A stretch of DNA of 64,000 nucleotides. Source: Hydractinia symbiolongicarpus. Taxonomy: Eukaryota > Cnidaria > Hydrozoa > Anthoathecata > Hydractiniidae. The position numbers and the translations under genes were made by a program. The stretch is from contig NC_079877.1 in assembly GCF_029227915.1 (NCBI RefSeq), positions 36,359,851 through 36,423,850 of the forward strand, read 5' to 3'. Below are positions 10,826 through 24,121 of the stretch, piece after piece. Position 1 is the stretch's first letter; each line of letters begins with the position of its first letter. Below the pieces are notes generated by a model. The model was not told the DNA's origin. It worked only from the letters and a program-made list of their open reading frames with translations, and did no database searches.

Positions 10826-12854
10826 GGTGAAAAGATAATTTAAAAAATCGTTCTGGAAATGAGTTTACTCACAGGGTACTTTCTTTGTATATATTCGACT
10901 ATACGGGCCAAGCCCGGGATTTACAGGAAATCGCGCGTTTTCGTTTGCCGGCGATTAAACATCTTTTATTCAGCGTGCCATCAAAAATTAAAACATTTTT
11001 GAAAACTACAAGTCTCATGCCTTCTAGTGGTGAAAAAATAATTTAAAAAAACGTTCGGGAAATTAGTTTACTCCCTGGGTACTTTCTTTGTATACATTCG
11101 ACTATACGGCCTAGCTCGGGATTTACGGAAAATCGCTAGTTTTCGTTTGCCGGCGATTAAACCTCTTTCATTAGGCGTCTCATCAAAAATGAAAACATTT
11201 TTGAAAACTACAAGTCTCATGCGTTTTAGTGGCGAAAAAATAATTTAAAAAATCGTTCTGGAAATGAGTTTACTCCCTAAATACTTTCTATGTATACTTT
11301 TGACTATACGAGCCGAGTCTGGGATTTACGGGGAAATCGTTGTTTTTCGTTTGCCGGCGATTAAACTTCTTTTATTCAGCGTCTCATCAAAAATGAAAAC
11401 ATTTTTGAAAACTACAAGTCTTATGCGTTTTAGTGGTGAAAAGATAATTTAAAAAATCGTTCTGGAAATGAGTTTACTCACAGGGTACTTTCTTTGTATA
11501 TATTCGACTATACGGGCCAAGCCCGGGATTTGCGGGAAATCGCGCGTTTTCGTTTGCCGGCGATTAAACTTCTTTTATTCAGCGTCCCATCAAAAATTAA
11601 AACATTTTTGAAAACTACAAGTCTCGTGCGTTTTAGTGGTAAAAAAATAAATTAAAAAATCGTTCGGGAAATGAGTTTACTCCCTGGGTAGTTTCTTTGT
11701 ATACTTTTGACTATACGGGCCGAGTCCGGGATTTACGGGAAATCGCGGGTTTTCTTTTGCCAGCGATTAAACTTCTTTTATTCCGCGTCTCATCAAAAAT
11801 GAAAACATTTTTGAAAACTACAAGTCTCATGCGTTTTAGTGGTGAAAAGATAATTTAAAAAATCGTTCTGGAAATGAGTTTACTCACAGGGTACTTTCTT
11901 TGTATATATTCGACTATACGGGCCAAGCCCGGGATTTACGGGAAATCGCGCGTTTTCGTTTGCCGGCGATTAAACTTCTTTTATTCAGCGTCCCATCAAA
12001 AATCAAAACATTTTTGAAAACTACAAGTCTTATGCCTTCTAGTGGTGAAAAAATAATTTAAAAAAACGTTCGGGAAATTAGTTTACTCCCTGGGTACTTT
12101 CTTTGTATACATTCGACTATACGGCCTAGCTCGGGATTTACGGAAAATCGCTAGTTTTCGTTTGCCGGCGATTAAACCTCTTTCATTAGGCGTCTCATCA
12201 AAAATGAAAACATTTTTGAAAACTACAAGTCTCATGCGTTTTAGTGGCGAAAAAATAATTTAAAAAATCGTTCTGGAAATGAGTTTACTCCCTAAATACT
12301 TTCTATGTATACTTTTGACTATACGAGCCGAGTCCGGGATTTACGGGAAATCGTTGTTTTTCGTTTGCTGGCGATTAAACTTCTTTTATTCAGCGTCTCA
12401 TCAAAAATGAAATCATTTTTGAAAACTACAAGTCTTATGCCTTTTAGTGGTGAAAAAATAATTTAAAAAATCGTTCGGGAAATGAGTTTACTCCCTGGGT
12501 AGTTTCTTTGTATACTTTTGACTATACGGGCCGAGTCCGGGATTTACGGGAAATCGCGAGTTTTCGTTTGCCAGCGATTAAACTTCTTTTATTCCGCGTC
12601 TCATCAAAAATGAAAACATTTTTGAAAACTACAAGTCTCATGCGTTTTAGTGGTGAAAAGATAATTTAAAAAATCGTTCTGGAAAGGAGTTTACTCACAG
12701 GGTACTTTCTTTGTATATATTCGACTGTACGGGCCAAGCCCGGGATTTACGGAAAACCGCGCGTTTTCGTTTGCCGGCGATTAAACTTCTTTCATTAGGC
12801 GTCTCATCAAAAATGAAAACATTTTTGAAAACTACAAGTCTCATGCGTTTTAGT
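10826..12854. repeat. 2,029-bp (10-monomer) tandem duplication, copy 1
   Basis: Identity to the following block extends from 10,804 (mismatch attacaag versus actacaag at 10,803/12,832) to 12,854 (mismatch agtgg versus agttg at 12,855/14,884). Inside are two pentamers of 1,015 and 1,014 bp: A-C-D-A-B and A-C-D-B-A. Shared oddities include cgtttgctgg near 12,366, aaatcattt near 12,411 and ctggaaagg near 12,683. Differences seen by eye are 11,532 (g versus a), 11,576 (t versus a), 11,626 (g versus a) and 11,755 (t versus g), so identity is above 99.5%. Confidence 0.9.
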
Positions 12855-14883
12855 GGTGAAAAGATAATTTAAAAAATCGTTCTGGAAATGAGTTTACTCA
12901 CAGGGTACTTTCTTTGTATATATTCGACTATACGGGCCAAGCCCGGGATTTACAGGAAATCGCGCGTTTTCGTTTGCCGGCGATTAAACATCTTTTATTC
13001 AGCGTGCCATCAAAAATTAAAACATTTTTGAAAACTACAAGTCTCATGCCTTCTAGTGGTGAAAAAATAATTTAAAAAAACGTTCGGGAAATTAGTTTAC
13101 TCCCTGGGTACTTTCTTTGTATACATTCGACTATACGGCCTAGCTCGGGATTTACGGAAAATCGCTAGTTTTCGTTTGCCGGCGATTAAACCTCTTTCAT
13201 TAGGCGTCTCATCAAAAATGAAAACATTTTTGAAAACTACAAGTCTCATGCGTTTTAGTGGCGAAAAAATAATTTAAAAAATCGTTCTGGAAATGAGTTT
13301 ACTCCCTAAATACTTTCTATGTATACTTTTGACTATACGAGCCGAGTCTGGGATTTACGGGGAAATCGTTGTTTTTCGTTTGCCGGCGATTAAACTTCTT
13401 TTATTCAGCGTCTCATCAAAAATGAAAACATTTTTGAAAACTACAAGTCTTATGCGTTTTAGTGGTGAAAAGATAATTTAAAAAATCGTTCTGGAAATGA
13501 GTTTACTCACAGGGTACTTTCTTTGTATATATTCGACTATACGGGCCAAGCCCGGGATTTACGGGAAATCGCGCGTTTTCGTTTGCCGGCGATTAAACTT
13601 CTTTAATTCAGCGTCCCATCAAAAATTAAAACATTTTTGAAAACTACAAGTCTCATGCGTTTTAGTGGTAAAAAAATAAATTAAAAAATCGTTCGGGAAA
13701 TGAGTTTACTCCCTGGGTAGTTTCTTTGTATACTTTTGACTATACGGGCCGAGTCCGGGATTTACGGGAAATCGCGGGTTTTCGTTTGCCAGCGATTAAA
13801 CTTCTTTTATTCCGCGTCTCATCAAAAATGAAAACATTTTTGAAAACTACAAGTCTCATGCGTTTTAGTGGTGAAAAGATAATTTAAAAAATCGTTCTGG
13901 AAATGAGTTTACTCACAGGGTACTTTCTTTGTATATATTCGACTATACGGGCCAAGCCCGGGATTTACGGGAAATCGCGCGTTTTCGTTTGCCGGCGATT
14001 AAACTTCTTTTATTCAGCGTCCCATCAAAAATCAAAACATTTTTGAAAACTACAAGTCTTATGCCTTCTAGTGGTGAAAAAATAATTTAAAAAAACGTTC
14101 GGGAAATTAGTTTACTCCCTGGGTACTTTCTTTGTATACATTCGACTATACGGCCTAGCTCGGGATTTACGGAAAATCGCTAGTTTTCGTTTGCCGGCGA
14201 TTAAACCTCTTTCATTAGGCGTCTCATCAAAAATGAAAACATTTTTGAAAACTACAAGTCTCATGCGTTTTAGTGGCGAAAAAATAATTTAAAAAATCGT
14301 TCTGGAAATGAGTTTACTCCCTAAATACTTTCTATGTATACTTTTGACTATACGAGCCGAGTCCGGGATTTACGGGAAATCGTTGTTTTTCGTTTGCTGG
14401 CGATTAAACTTCTTTTATTCAGCGTCTCATCAAAAATGAAATCATTTTTGAAAACTACAAGTCTTATGCCTTTTAGTGGTGAAAAAATAATTTAAAAAAT
14501 CGTTCGGGAAATGAGTTTACTCCCTGGGTAGTTTCTTTGTATACTTTTGACTATACGGGCCGAGTCCGGGATTTACGGGAAATCGCGAGTTTTCGTTTGC
14601 CAGCGATTAAACTTCTTTTATTCCGCGTCTCATCAAAAATGAAAACATTTTTGAAAACTACAAGTCTCATGCGTTTTAGTGGTGAAAAGATAATTTAAAA
14701 AATCGTTCTGGAAAGGAGTTTACTCACAGGGTACTTTCTTTGTATATATTCGACTGTACGGGCCAAGCCCGGGATTTACGGAAAACCGCGCGTTTTCGTT
14801 TGCCGGCGATTAAACTTCTTTCATTAGGCGTCTCATCAAAAATGAAAACATTTTTGAAAACTACAAGTCTCATGCGTTTTAGT
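12855..14883. repeat. 2,029-bp (10-monomer) tandem duplication, copy 2
   Basis: This is the downstream copy; every private variant of copy 1 reappears at +2,029 (cgtttgctgg near 14,395, ctggaaagg near 14,712). It carries its own change ctttaattca at 13,605. Copy 1 ends and copy 2 begins within one monomer's shared left half, so the junction keeps register. After 14,883 the sequence changes to agttgcg-type D monomers. Confidence 0.9.
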
Positions 14884-15492
14884 TGCGAAAAAATAATTTA
14901 AAAAATCGTTCTGGAAAAGAGTTTACTTCCTGAGTACTTTCTTTGTATACTATTGACTATACGAGCCGAGTCCGGGATTTACGGGAAATCGTTGGTTTTC
15001 GTTTGCCGGCGATTAAACTCCTTTTATTCAGCGTCTCATCAAAATTGAAAACATTTTTGAAAACTACAAGTCTTATGCGTTTTAGTGGTGAAAAAATAAT
15101 TTAAAAAATCGTTTGGGAAATGAGTTTACTCCCTGGGTAGTTTCTTTGTATACTTTTGACTATACGGGCCGAGTCCGGGATTTACGGGAAATCGCGGGTT
15201 TTCGTTTGCCAGCGATTAAACTTCTTTTATTCCGCGTCTCATCAAAAATGAAAACATTTTTGAAAACTACAAGTCTCATGCGTTTTAGTGGTGAAAAGAT
15301 AATTTAAAAAATCGTTCTGGAAATGAGTTTACTCACAGGGTACTTTCTTTGTATTTATTCGACTATACGGGCCAAGCCCGGGATTTACGGGAAATTGCGC
15401 GTTTTCGTTTGCCGGCGATTAAACTTCTTTTATTCAGCGTCCCATCAAAAATTAAAACATTTTTGAAAACTAAAAGTCTCATGCGTTTTAGT
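14884..15492. repeat. 609-bp trimer (D-B-A), copy 1
   Basis: The trimer starts with a D monomer marked by agttgcg and actattgac (14,951), then B (gtttgggaaatg near 15,113), then A (gtatttattcg near 15,352). The next copy follows at +609 and at +608 after a one-base deletion. Both keep the rare tttggg and tattgac variants, showing a recent tandem duplication. Confidence 0.8.
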
Positions 15493-16100
15493 TGCGAAAA
15501 AATAATTTAAAAAATCATTCCGGAAATGAGTTTACTCCCTGAGTACTTTCTTTGTATACTATTGACTATACGAGCCGAGTCCGGGATTTACGGGAAATCG
15601 TTGGTTTTCTTTGCCGGCGATTAAACTTCTTTTATTCAGCGTCTCATCAAAAATGAAAACATTTTTGAAAACTACAAGTCTTATGCGTTTTAGTGGTGAA
15701 AAAATAATTTAAACAATCGTTTGGGAAATGAGTTTACTCCCTGGGTAGTTTCTTTGTATACTTTTGACTATACGGGCCGAGTCCGGGATTTACGGGAAAT
15801 CGCGGGTTTTCGTTTGCCAGCGATTAAACTTCTTTTATTCCGCGTCTCATCAAAAATGAAAACATTTTTGAAAACTACAAGTCTCATGCGTTTTAGTGGT
15901 GAAAAGATAATTTAAAAAATCGTTCTGGAAATGAGTTTACTCACAGGGTACTTTCTTTGTATATGTTCGACTATACGGGCCAAGCCCGGGATTTACGGGA
16001 AATCGCGCGTTTTCGTTTGCCGGCGATTAAACTTCTTTTATTCAGCGTCCCATCAAAAATTAAAACATTTTTGAAAACTACAAGTCTCATGCGTTTTAGT
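15493..16100. repeat. 608-bp trimer (D-B-A), copy 2
   Basis: This is the second trimer, with tattgac at 15,560. It has private changes: cattccgg near 15,517, a one-base deletion giving ggttttctttgcc near 15,608, and atgttcgac near 15,963. It ends where the array passes into alternating B and A monomers. Confidence 0.8.
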
Positions 16101-17520
16101 GGTGAAAAAATAATTTAAAAAATCGTTCGGGAAATGAGTTTACTCCCTGGGTAGTTTCTTTGTATACTTTTGACTATACGGGCCGAGTCCGGGATTTACG
16201 GGAAATCGCGGGTTTTCGTTTGCCAGCGATTAAACTTCTTTTATTCCGCGTCTCATCAAAAATGAAAACATTTTTGAAAATACAAGTCTCATGCGTTTTA
16301 GTGGTGAAAAGATAATTTAAAAAATCGTTCTGGAAATGAGTTTCCTCACAGGGTACTTTTTTTGTATATATTCGACTATACGGGCCAAGCCCGGGATTTA
16401 CGGGAAATCGCGCGTTTTCGTTTGCCGGCGATTAAACTTCTTTTATTCAGCGTCCCATCAAAAATTAAAACATTTTTGAAAACTACAAGTCTCAAGCCTT
16501 CTAGTGGTAAAAAAATAATTTAAAAAAACGTTCGGGAAATTAGTTTACTCCCTGGGTACTTTCTTTGTATACATTCAACTATACGGGCCTAGCTCGGGAT
16601 TTACGGAAAATCGCTAGTTTTCGTTTGCCGGCGATTAAACCTCTTTCATTAGGCGTCTCATCAAAAATGAAAACATTTTTGAAAACTACAAGTCTCATGC
16701 GTTTTAGTGGCGAAAAAATAATTTAAAAAATCGTTCTGGAAATGAGTTTACTCCCTGAGTACTTTCTTTGTATACTTTTGACTATACGAGCCGAGTCCGG
16801 GATTTACGGGAAATCGTTGTTTTTCGTTTGCCGGCGATTAAACTTCTTTTATTCAGCGTCTCATCAAAAATGAAAACATTTTTGAAAACTACAAGTCTTA
16901 TGCCTTTTAGTGGTGAAAAAATAATTTAAAAAAATCGTTCGGGAAATGAGTTTACTCCCTGGGTAGTTTCTTTGTATACTTTTGACTATACAGGCCTAGT
17001 CCGGGATTTACGGGAAATCGCGGGTTTTCGTTTGCCAGCGATTAAACTTCTTTTATTCCGCGTCTAATCAAAAATTAAAACATTTTTGAAAACTACAAGT
17101 CTCATGCGTTTTAGTGGTGAAAAAATAATTTAAAAAATCGTTCGGGAAATGAGTTTACTCCCTAGATACTTTCTTTGTATACTTTTGGCTATACGGGCCG
17201 AGTCCGGGATTTACGGGATTTCGCGGGTTTTCGTTTGCCGGCGATTAAACTTCTTTTATTCAGCGTCTCATCAAAAATGAAAACATTTTTGAAAACTACA
17301 AGTCTCATGCGTTTTAGTGGTGAAAAGATAATTTAAAAAATCGTTCTGGAAATGAGTTTCCTCACAGGGTACTTTTTTTGTATATATTCGACTATACGGG
17401 CCAAGCCCGGGATTTACGGGAAATCGCGCGTTTTCGTTTGCCGGCGATTAAACTTCTTTTATTCAGCGTCCCATCAAAAATTAAAACATTTTTGAAAACT
17501 ACAAGTCTCATGCCTTCTAG
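16101..17520. repeat. Mosaic of B, A, C, D, E and A monomers
   Basis: There is no longer unit here that I could follow. The order is B, A, C, D, B, E, A. The first E monomer of the window (ccctagatac, ttttggctatac) lies near 17,160-17,225. One monomer near 16,278 has gaaaatacaag, one base short of gaaaactacaag; the same lesion recurs near 20,747, so these two A monomers share descent. Rare tactttttttg variants accompany them. Confidence 0.75.
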
Positions 17521-18700
17521 TGGTGAAAAGATAATTTAAAAAATCGTTCTGGAAATGAGTTTACTCACAGGGTACTTTCTTTGTATATATTCGACTATAC
17601 GGGCCAAGCCCGGGATTTACTGGAAATCGCGCGTTTTGGTTTGCCGGCGATTAAACTTCTTTTATTCAGCGTCCCATCAAAAATTAAAACATTTTTGAAA
17701 ACTACAAGTCTCATGCGTTTTAGTGGTGAAAAAATAATTTAAAAAAACGTTCGGGAAATTAGTTTACTCCCTGGGTACTTTCTTTGTATACATGCGACTA
17801 TACGGGCCTAGGTCGGGATTTACGGAAAATCGCTAGTTTTCGTTTGCCGGCGATTAAACCTCTTTCATTAGGCGTCTCATCAAAAATGAAAACATTTTTG
17901 AAAACTACAAGTCTCATGCGTTTTAGTGGCGAAAAAATAATTTAAAAAATCGTTCTGGAAATGAGTTTACTCCCTGAGTACTTTCTTTGTATACTTTCGA
18001 CTATACGGGCCGAGTCTGGGATTTACGGGAAATCGCGGGTTTTCGTTTGCCGGCGATTAAACTTCTTTTATTCAGCGTCTCATCAAAAATGAAAACATTT
18101 TTGAAAACTACAAGTCTCATGCGTTTTAGTGGTGAAAAGATAATTTAAAAAATCGTTCGGGAAATGATTTTACTCCCTGGGTAGTTTCTTTGTATACTTT
18201 TGACTATACGGGCCGAGTCCGGGATTTACGGGAAATCGCGGGTTTTCGTTTGCCAGCGATTAAACTTCTTTTATTCCGCGTCTCATCAAAAATAAAAACA
18301 TTTTTGAAAACTACAAGTCTCATGCGTTTTAGTGGTGAAAAGATAATTTAAAAAATCGTTCTGGAAATGAGTTTACTCACAGGGTACTTTCTTTGTATAT
18401 ATTCGACTATACGGGCCAAGCCCGGGATTTACGGGAAATCGCGCGTTTTCGTTTGCCGGCGATTAAACTTCTTTTATTCAGCGTCCCATCAAAAATTAAA
18501 ACATTTTTGAAAACTACAAGTCTCATGCGTTTTAGTGGTGAAAAAATAATTTAAAAAATCGTTCGGGAAATGAGTTTACTCCCTGGGTAGTTTCTTTGTA
18601 TACTTTTGACTATACGGGCCGAGTCCGGGATTTACGGGAAATTGCGGGTTTTTGTTTGCCAGCGATTAAACTTCTTTTATTCCGCGTCTCATCAAAAATG
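17521..18700. repeat. A-C-D-B-A-B block, occurrence 1
   Basis: The D-like monomer with gagtctggg (18,011) and actttcgac marks a six-monomer block. It recurs at 21,784-22,963 (marker 22,274, +4,263 bp, exactly 21 monomers), near 25,060-26,260 (marker 25,498) and, as part of the long-range copy, near 59,940-61,140. This occurrence is the most diverged: catgcgac and cctaggtcgg near 17,790, and tactggaaatc near 17,620. The 21-monomer spacing suggests an older, larger duplication now overwritten between the copies. Confidence 0.65.
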
Positions 18701-21700
18701 AAAACATTTTTGAAAACTACAAGTCTCATGCGTTTTAGTGGTGAGAAGATAATTTAAAAAATCGTTCTGGAAATGAGTTTACTCACAGGGTACTTTCTTT
18801 GTATATATTCGACTATACGGGCCGAGTCCGGGATTTACGGGAAATCGCGGGTTTTCGTTTGCCAGCGATTAAACTTCTTTTATTCCGCGTCTCATCAAAA
18901 ATTAAAACATTTTTGAAAACTACAAGTCTCATGCGTTTTAGTGGTGAAAAGATAATTTAAAAAATCGTTCTGGAAATGAGTTTACTCACAGGGTACTTTT
19001 TTTGTATATATTCGACTATACGGGCCAAGCCCGGGATTTACGGGAAATCGCGCGTTTTCGTTTGCCGGCGATTAAACTTCTTTTATTCAGCGTCCCATCA
19101 AAAATTAAAACATTTTTGAAAACTACAAGTCTCATGCGTTTTAGTGGTGAAAAAATAATTTAAAAAATCGTTCGGGAAATGAGTTTACTCCCTGGGTAGT
19201 TTCTTTGTATACTTTTGACTATACGGGCCAAGCCCGGGATTTACGGGAAATCGCGCGTTTTCGTTTGCCGGCGATTAAACTTCTTTTATTCAGCGTCCCA
19301 TCAAAAATTAAAACATTTTTGAAAACTACAAGTCTCATGCCTTCTAGTGGTAAAAAAATAATTTTAAAAAACGTTCGGGAAATTAGTTTACTCCCTGGGT
19401 ACTTTCTTTGTATACATTCGACTATACGGGCCTAGCTCGGGATTTACGGAAAATCGCTAGTTTTCGTTTGCCGGCGATTAAACCTCTTTCATTAGGCGTC
19501 TCATCAAAAATGAAAACATTTTTGAAAACTACAAGTCTCATGCGTTTTAGTGGCGAAAAAATAATTTAAAAAATCGTTCTGGAAATGAGTTTACTCCCTG
19601 AGTACTTTCTTTGTATACTTTTGACTATACGAGCCGAGTCCGGGATTTACGGGAAATCGTTGTTTTTCGTTTGCCGGCGATTAAACTTCTTTTATTCAGC
19701 GTCTCATCAAAAATGAAAACATTTTTGAAAACTACAAGTCTTATGCCTTTTAGTGGTGAAAAAATAATTTAAAAAAATCGTTCGGGAAATGAGTTTACTC
19801 CCTGGGTAGTTTCTTTGTATACTTTTGACTATACGGGCCGAGTCCGGGATTTACGGGAAATCGCGAGTTTTCGTTTGCCAGCGATTAAACTTCTTTTATT
19901 ACGCGTCTTATCAAAAATGAAAACATTTTTGAAAACTACAAGTCTCATGCGTTTTAGTGGTGAAAAGATAATTTAAAAAATCGTTCTGGAAATGAGTTTA
20001 CTCACAGGGTACTTTCTTTGTATATATTCGACTATACGGGCCAAGCCCGGGATTTACGGGAAATCGCGCGTTTTCGTTTGCCGGCGATTAAACTTCTTTT
20101 ATTCAGCGTCCCATCAAAAATTAAAACATTTTTGAAAACTACAAGTCTCATGCGTTTTAGTGGTGAAAAAATAATTTAAAAAATCGTTCGGGAAATGAGT
20201 TTACTCCCTGGGTAGTTTCTTTGTATACTTTTGACTATACGGGCCGAGTCCGGGATTTACGGGAAATCGCGAGTTTTCGTTTGCCAGCGATTAAACTTCT
20301 TTTATTCCGCGTCTTATCAAAAATGAAAACATTTTTGAAAACTACAAGTCTCATGCGTTTTAGTGGTGAAAAGATAATTTAAAAAATCGTTCTGGAAATG
20401 AGTTTACTCACAGGGTACTTTCTTTGTATATATTCGACTATACGGGCCAAGCCCGGGATTTACGGGAAATCGCGCGTTTTCGTTTGCCGGCGATTAAACT
20501 TCTTTTATTCAGCGTCCCATCAAAAATTAAAACATTTTTGAAAACTACAAGTCTCATGCGTTTTAGTGGTGAAAAAATAATTTAAAAAATCGTTCGGGAA
20601 ATGGGTTTACTCCCTGGGTAGTTTCTTTGTATACTTTTGACTATACGGGCCGAGTCCGGGATTTACGGGAAATCGCGGGTTTTCGTTTGCCAGCGATTAA
20701 ACTTCTTTTATTCCGCGTCTCATCAAAAATGAAAACATTTTTGAAAATACAAGTCTCATGCGTTTTAGTGGTGAAAAGATAATTTAAAAAATCGTTCTGG
20801 AAATGAGTTTCCTCACAGGGTACTTTTTTTGTATATATTCGACTATTCGGGCCAAGCCCGGGATTTACGGGAAATCGCGCGTTTTCGTTTGCCGGCGATT
20901 AAACTTCTTTTATTCAGCGTCCCATCAAAAATTAAAACATTTTTGAAAACTACAAGTCTCATGCCTTCTAGTGGTGAAAAAATAATTTAAAAAATCGTTC
21001 GGGAAATGAGTTTACTCCCTAGATACTTTCTTTGTATACTTTTGGCTATACGGGCCGAGTCCGGGATTTACGGGAATTCGCGGGTTTTCGTTTGCCTGCG
21101 ATTAAACTTCTTTTATTCAGCGTCTCATCAAAAATGAAAACATTTTTGAAAACTACAAGTCTCATGCGTTTTAGTGGTGAAAAGATAATTTAAAAAATCG
21201 TTCTGGAAATGAGTTTACTCGCAGGGTACTTTCTTTGTATACTTTCGACTATACGGGCCGAGTCCGGGATTTACGGGAAATCGCGCGTTTTCGTTTGCCG
21301 GCGATTAAACTTCTTTTATTCCGCGTCTCATCAAAAATGAAAACATTTTTGAAAACTACAAGTCTCATGCGTTTTAGTGGTGAAAAGATAATTTAAAAAA
21401 TCGTTCTGGAAATGAGTTTACTCGCAGGGTACTTTCTTTGTATACTTTCGACTATACGGGCCGAGTCCGGGATTTACGGGAAATCGCGGGTTTTCGTTTG
21501 CCGGCGATTAAACTTCTTTTATTCAGCGTCTCATCAAAAATGAAAACATTTTTGAAAACTACAAGTCTCATGCGTTTTTATGGTGAAAAGATAATTTAAA
21601 AAATCGTTCGGGAAATGAGTTTACTCCCTGGGTAGTTTCTTTGTATACTTTTGACTATACGGGCCGAGTCCGGGATTTACGGGAAATCGCGGGTTTTCGT

Positions 21701-21783
21701 TTGCCAGCGATTAAACTTCTTTTATTCCGCGTCTCATCAAAAATGAAAACATTTTTGAAAACTACAAGTCTCATGCGTTTTAG
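18701..21783. repeat. Mosaic dominated by A/B alternation, then E-F-F-B
   Basis: From 18,701 to about 20,980 the monomers alternate A and B, with a single C-D pair near 19,400-19,640. Dimers of 406 bp recur, for example the gagttttcg plus cgtcttatc pair near 19,865 and 20,272. From about 21,020 an E monomer is followed by two F monomers and a B. The F near 21,570 carries gcgtttttatgg, a rare variant later found at 23,804, 24,807 and 59,688. No gene or foreign insert is present. Confidence 0.75.
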
Positions 21784-22963
21784 TGGTGAAAAGATAATTT
21801 AAAAAATCGTTCTGGAAATGAGTTTACTCACAGGGTACTTTCTTTGTATATATTCGACTATACGGGCCAAGCCCGGGATTTACGGGAAATCACGCGTTTT
21901 GGTTTGCCGGCGATTAAACTTCTTTTATTCAGCGTCCCATAAAAAATTAAAACATTTTTGAAAACTACAAGTCTCATGCGTTTTAGTGGTGAAAAAATAA
22001 TTTAAAAAAACGTTCGGGAAATTAGTTTACTCCCTGGGTACTTTCTTTGTATACATTCGACTATACGGGCCTAGCTCGGGATTTACGGAAAATCGCTAGT
22101 TTTCGTTTGCCGGCGATTAAACCTCTTTCATTAGGCGTCTCATCAAAAATGAAAACATTTTTGAAAACTACAAGTCTCATGCGTTTTAGTGGCGAAAAAA
22201 TAATTTAAAAAATCGTTCTGGAAATGAGTTTACTCCCTGAGTACTTTCTTTGTATACTTTCGACTATACGGGCCGAGTCTGGGATTTACGGGAAATCGCG
22301 GGTTTTCGTTTGCCGGCGATTAAACTTCTTTTATTCAGCGTCTCATCAAAAATGAAAACATTTTTGAAAACTACAAGTCTCATGCGTTTTAGTGGTGAAA
22401 AGATAATTTAAAAAATCGTTCGGGAAATGAGTTTACTCCCTGGGTAGTTTCTTTGTATACTTTTGACTATACAGGCCGAGTCCGGGATTTACGGGAAATC
22501 GCGGGTTTTCGTTTGCCAGCGATTAAACTTCTTTTATTCCGCGTCTCATCAAAAATAAAAACATTTTTGAAAACTACAAATCTCATGCGTTTTAGTGGTG
22601 AAAAGATAATTTAAAAAATCGTTCTGGAAATGAGTTTACTCACAGGGTACTTTCTTTGTATATATTCGACTATACGCGCCAAGCCCGGGATTTACGGGAA
22701 ATCGCGCGTTTTGGTTTGCCGGCGATTAAACTTCTTTTATTCAGCGTCCCATCAAAAATTAAAACATTTTTGAAAATTACAAGTCTCATGCGTTTTAGTG
22801 GTGAAAAAATAATTTAAAAAATCGTTCGGGAAATAAGTTTACTCCCTGGGTAGTTTCTTTGTATACTTTTGACTATACGGGCCGAGTCCGGGATTTACGG
22901 GAAATCGCGGGTTTTCGTTTGCCAGCGATTAAACTTCTTTTATTCCGCGTCTCATCAAAAATG
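21784..22963. repeat. A-C-D-B-A-B block, occurrence 2
   Basis: Marker gagtctggg at 22,274. Order and most variants match 17,521-18,700 at +4,263 bp, including ataaaaacattt instead of atgaaaacattt near 22,555. Private changes are aaatcacgcg near 21,890, tacgcgcc near 22,675 and gaaataagttt near 22,833. The next monomers lead into the 1,003-bp pentamer. Confidence 0.65.
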
Positions 22964-23037
22964 AAAACATTTTTGAAAACTACAAGTCTCATGCGTTTTA
23001 GTGGTGAAAAGATAATTTAAAAAATCGTTCTGGAAAT

Positions 23038-24040
23038 GAGTTTACTCACAGGGTACTTTCTTTGTATATATTCGACTATACGGGCCAAGCCCGGGATTTA
23101 CGGGAAATCGCGCGTTTTCGTTTGCCGGCGATTAAACTTCTTTTATTCAGCGTCCCATCAAAAATTAAAACATTTTTGAAAACTACAAGTCTCATGCCTT
23201 CTAGTGGTGAAAAAATAATTTAAAAAAACGTTCGGGAAATTAGTTTACTCCCTGGGTACTTTCTTTGTATACATTTGACTATACGGGCCTAGCTCGGGAT
23301 TCACGGAAAATCGCTAGTTTTCGTTTGCCGGCGATTAAACCTCTTTCATTAGGCGTTTCATCAAAAATGAAAACATTTTTGAAAACTACAAGCCTCATGC
23401 GTTTTAGTGGCGAAAAAGTAATTTAAAAAATCGTTCTGGAAATGAGTTTACTCCCTGAGTACTTTCTTTGTATACTTTTGACTATACGAGCCGAGTCCGG
23501 GATTTACGGGAAATCGTTGTTTTTCGTTTGCCGGCGATTAAACTTCTTTTATTCAGCGTCTCATCAAAAATGAAAACATTTTTGAAAACTACAAGTCTCA
23601 TGCGTTTTAGTGGTGAAAAGATAATTTAAAAAATCGTTCTGGAAATGAGTTTACTCGCAGGGTACTTTCTTTGTATACTTTCGACTATACGGGCCGAGTC
23701 CGGGATTTACGGGAAATCGCGGGTTTTCGTTTGCCGGCGATTAAACTTCTTTTATTCAGCGTCTCATCAAAAATGAAAACATTTTTGAAAACTACAAGTC
23801 TCATGCGTTTTTATGGTGAAAAGATAATTTAAAAAATCGTTCGGGAAATGAGTTTACTCCCTGTTTAGTTTCTTTGTATACTTTTGACTATACGGGCCGA
23901 GTCCGGGATTTACGGGAAATCGCGGGTTTTCGTTTGCCAGCGATTAAACTTCTTTTATTCCGCGTCTCATCAAAAATGAAAACATTTTTGAAAACTACAA
24001 GTCTCATGCGTTTTAGTGGTGAAAAGATAATTTAAAAAAT
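23038..24040. repeat. 1,003-bp pentamer (A-C-D-F-B), copy 1
   Basis: This five-monomer unit recurs at +1,003. Shared rare variants are acatttgac, gattcacgg (23,298 and 24,301), aggcgtttcatc and gcgtttttatgg (23,804 and 24,807). The unit is 12 bp shorter than 5 x 203 because of the deletion in the monomer that closes it. Private to this copy are agcctcatgcg near 23,391, aaaaagtaat near 23,405 and ctgtttag near 23,862. Confidence 0.85.
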
Positions 24041-24121
24041 GAGTTTACTCACAGGGTACTTTCTTTGTATATATTCGACTATACGGGCCAAGCCCGGGAT
24101 TTACGGGAAATCGCGCGTTTT
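23931..24121. repeat. 191-bp monomer with a 12-bp deletion
   Basis: The monomer is 12 bp short. The usual aaaaaatcgttctggaaatg is reduced to aaaaaatg at about 24,033-24,041. The missing piece is bounded by a direct repeat aaat, so replication slippage or microhomology-mediated deletion explains it. Such monomers were seen only here, at 24,934-25,124 and at 59,815-60,005, all linked by duplication. Confidence 0.9.
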
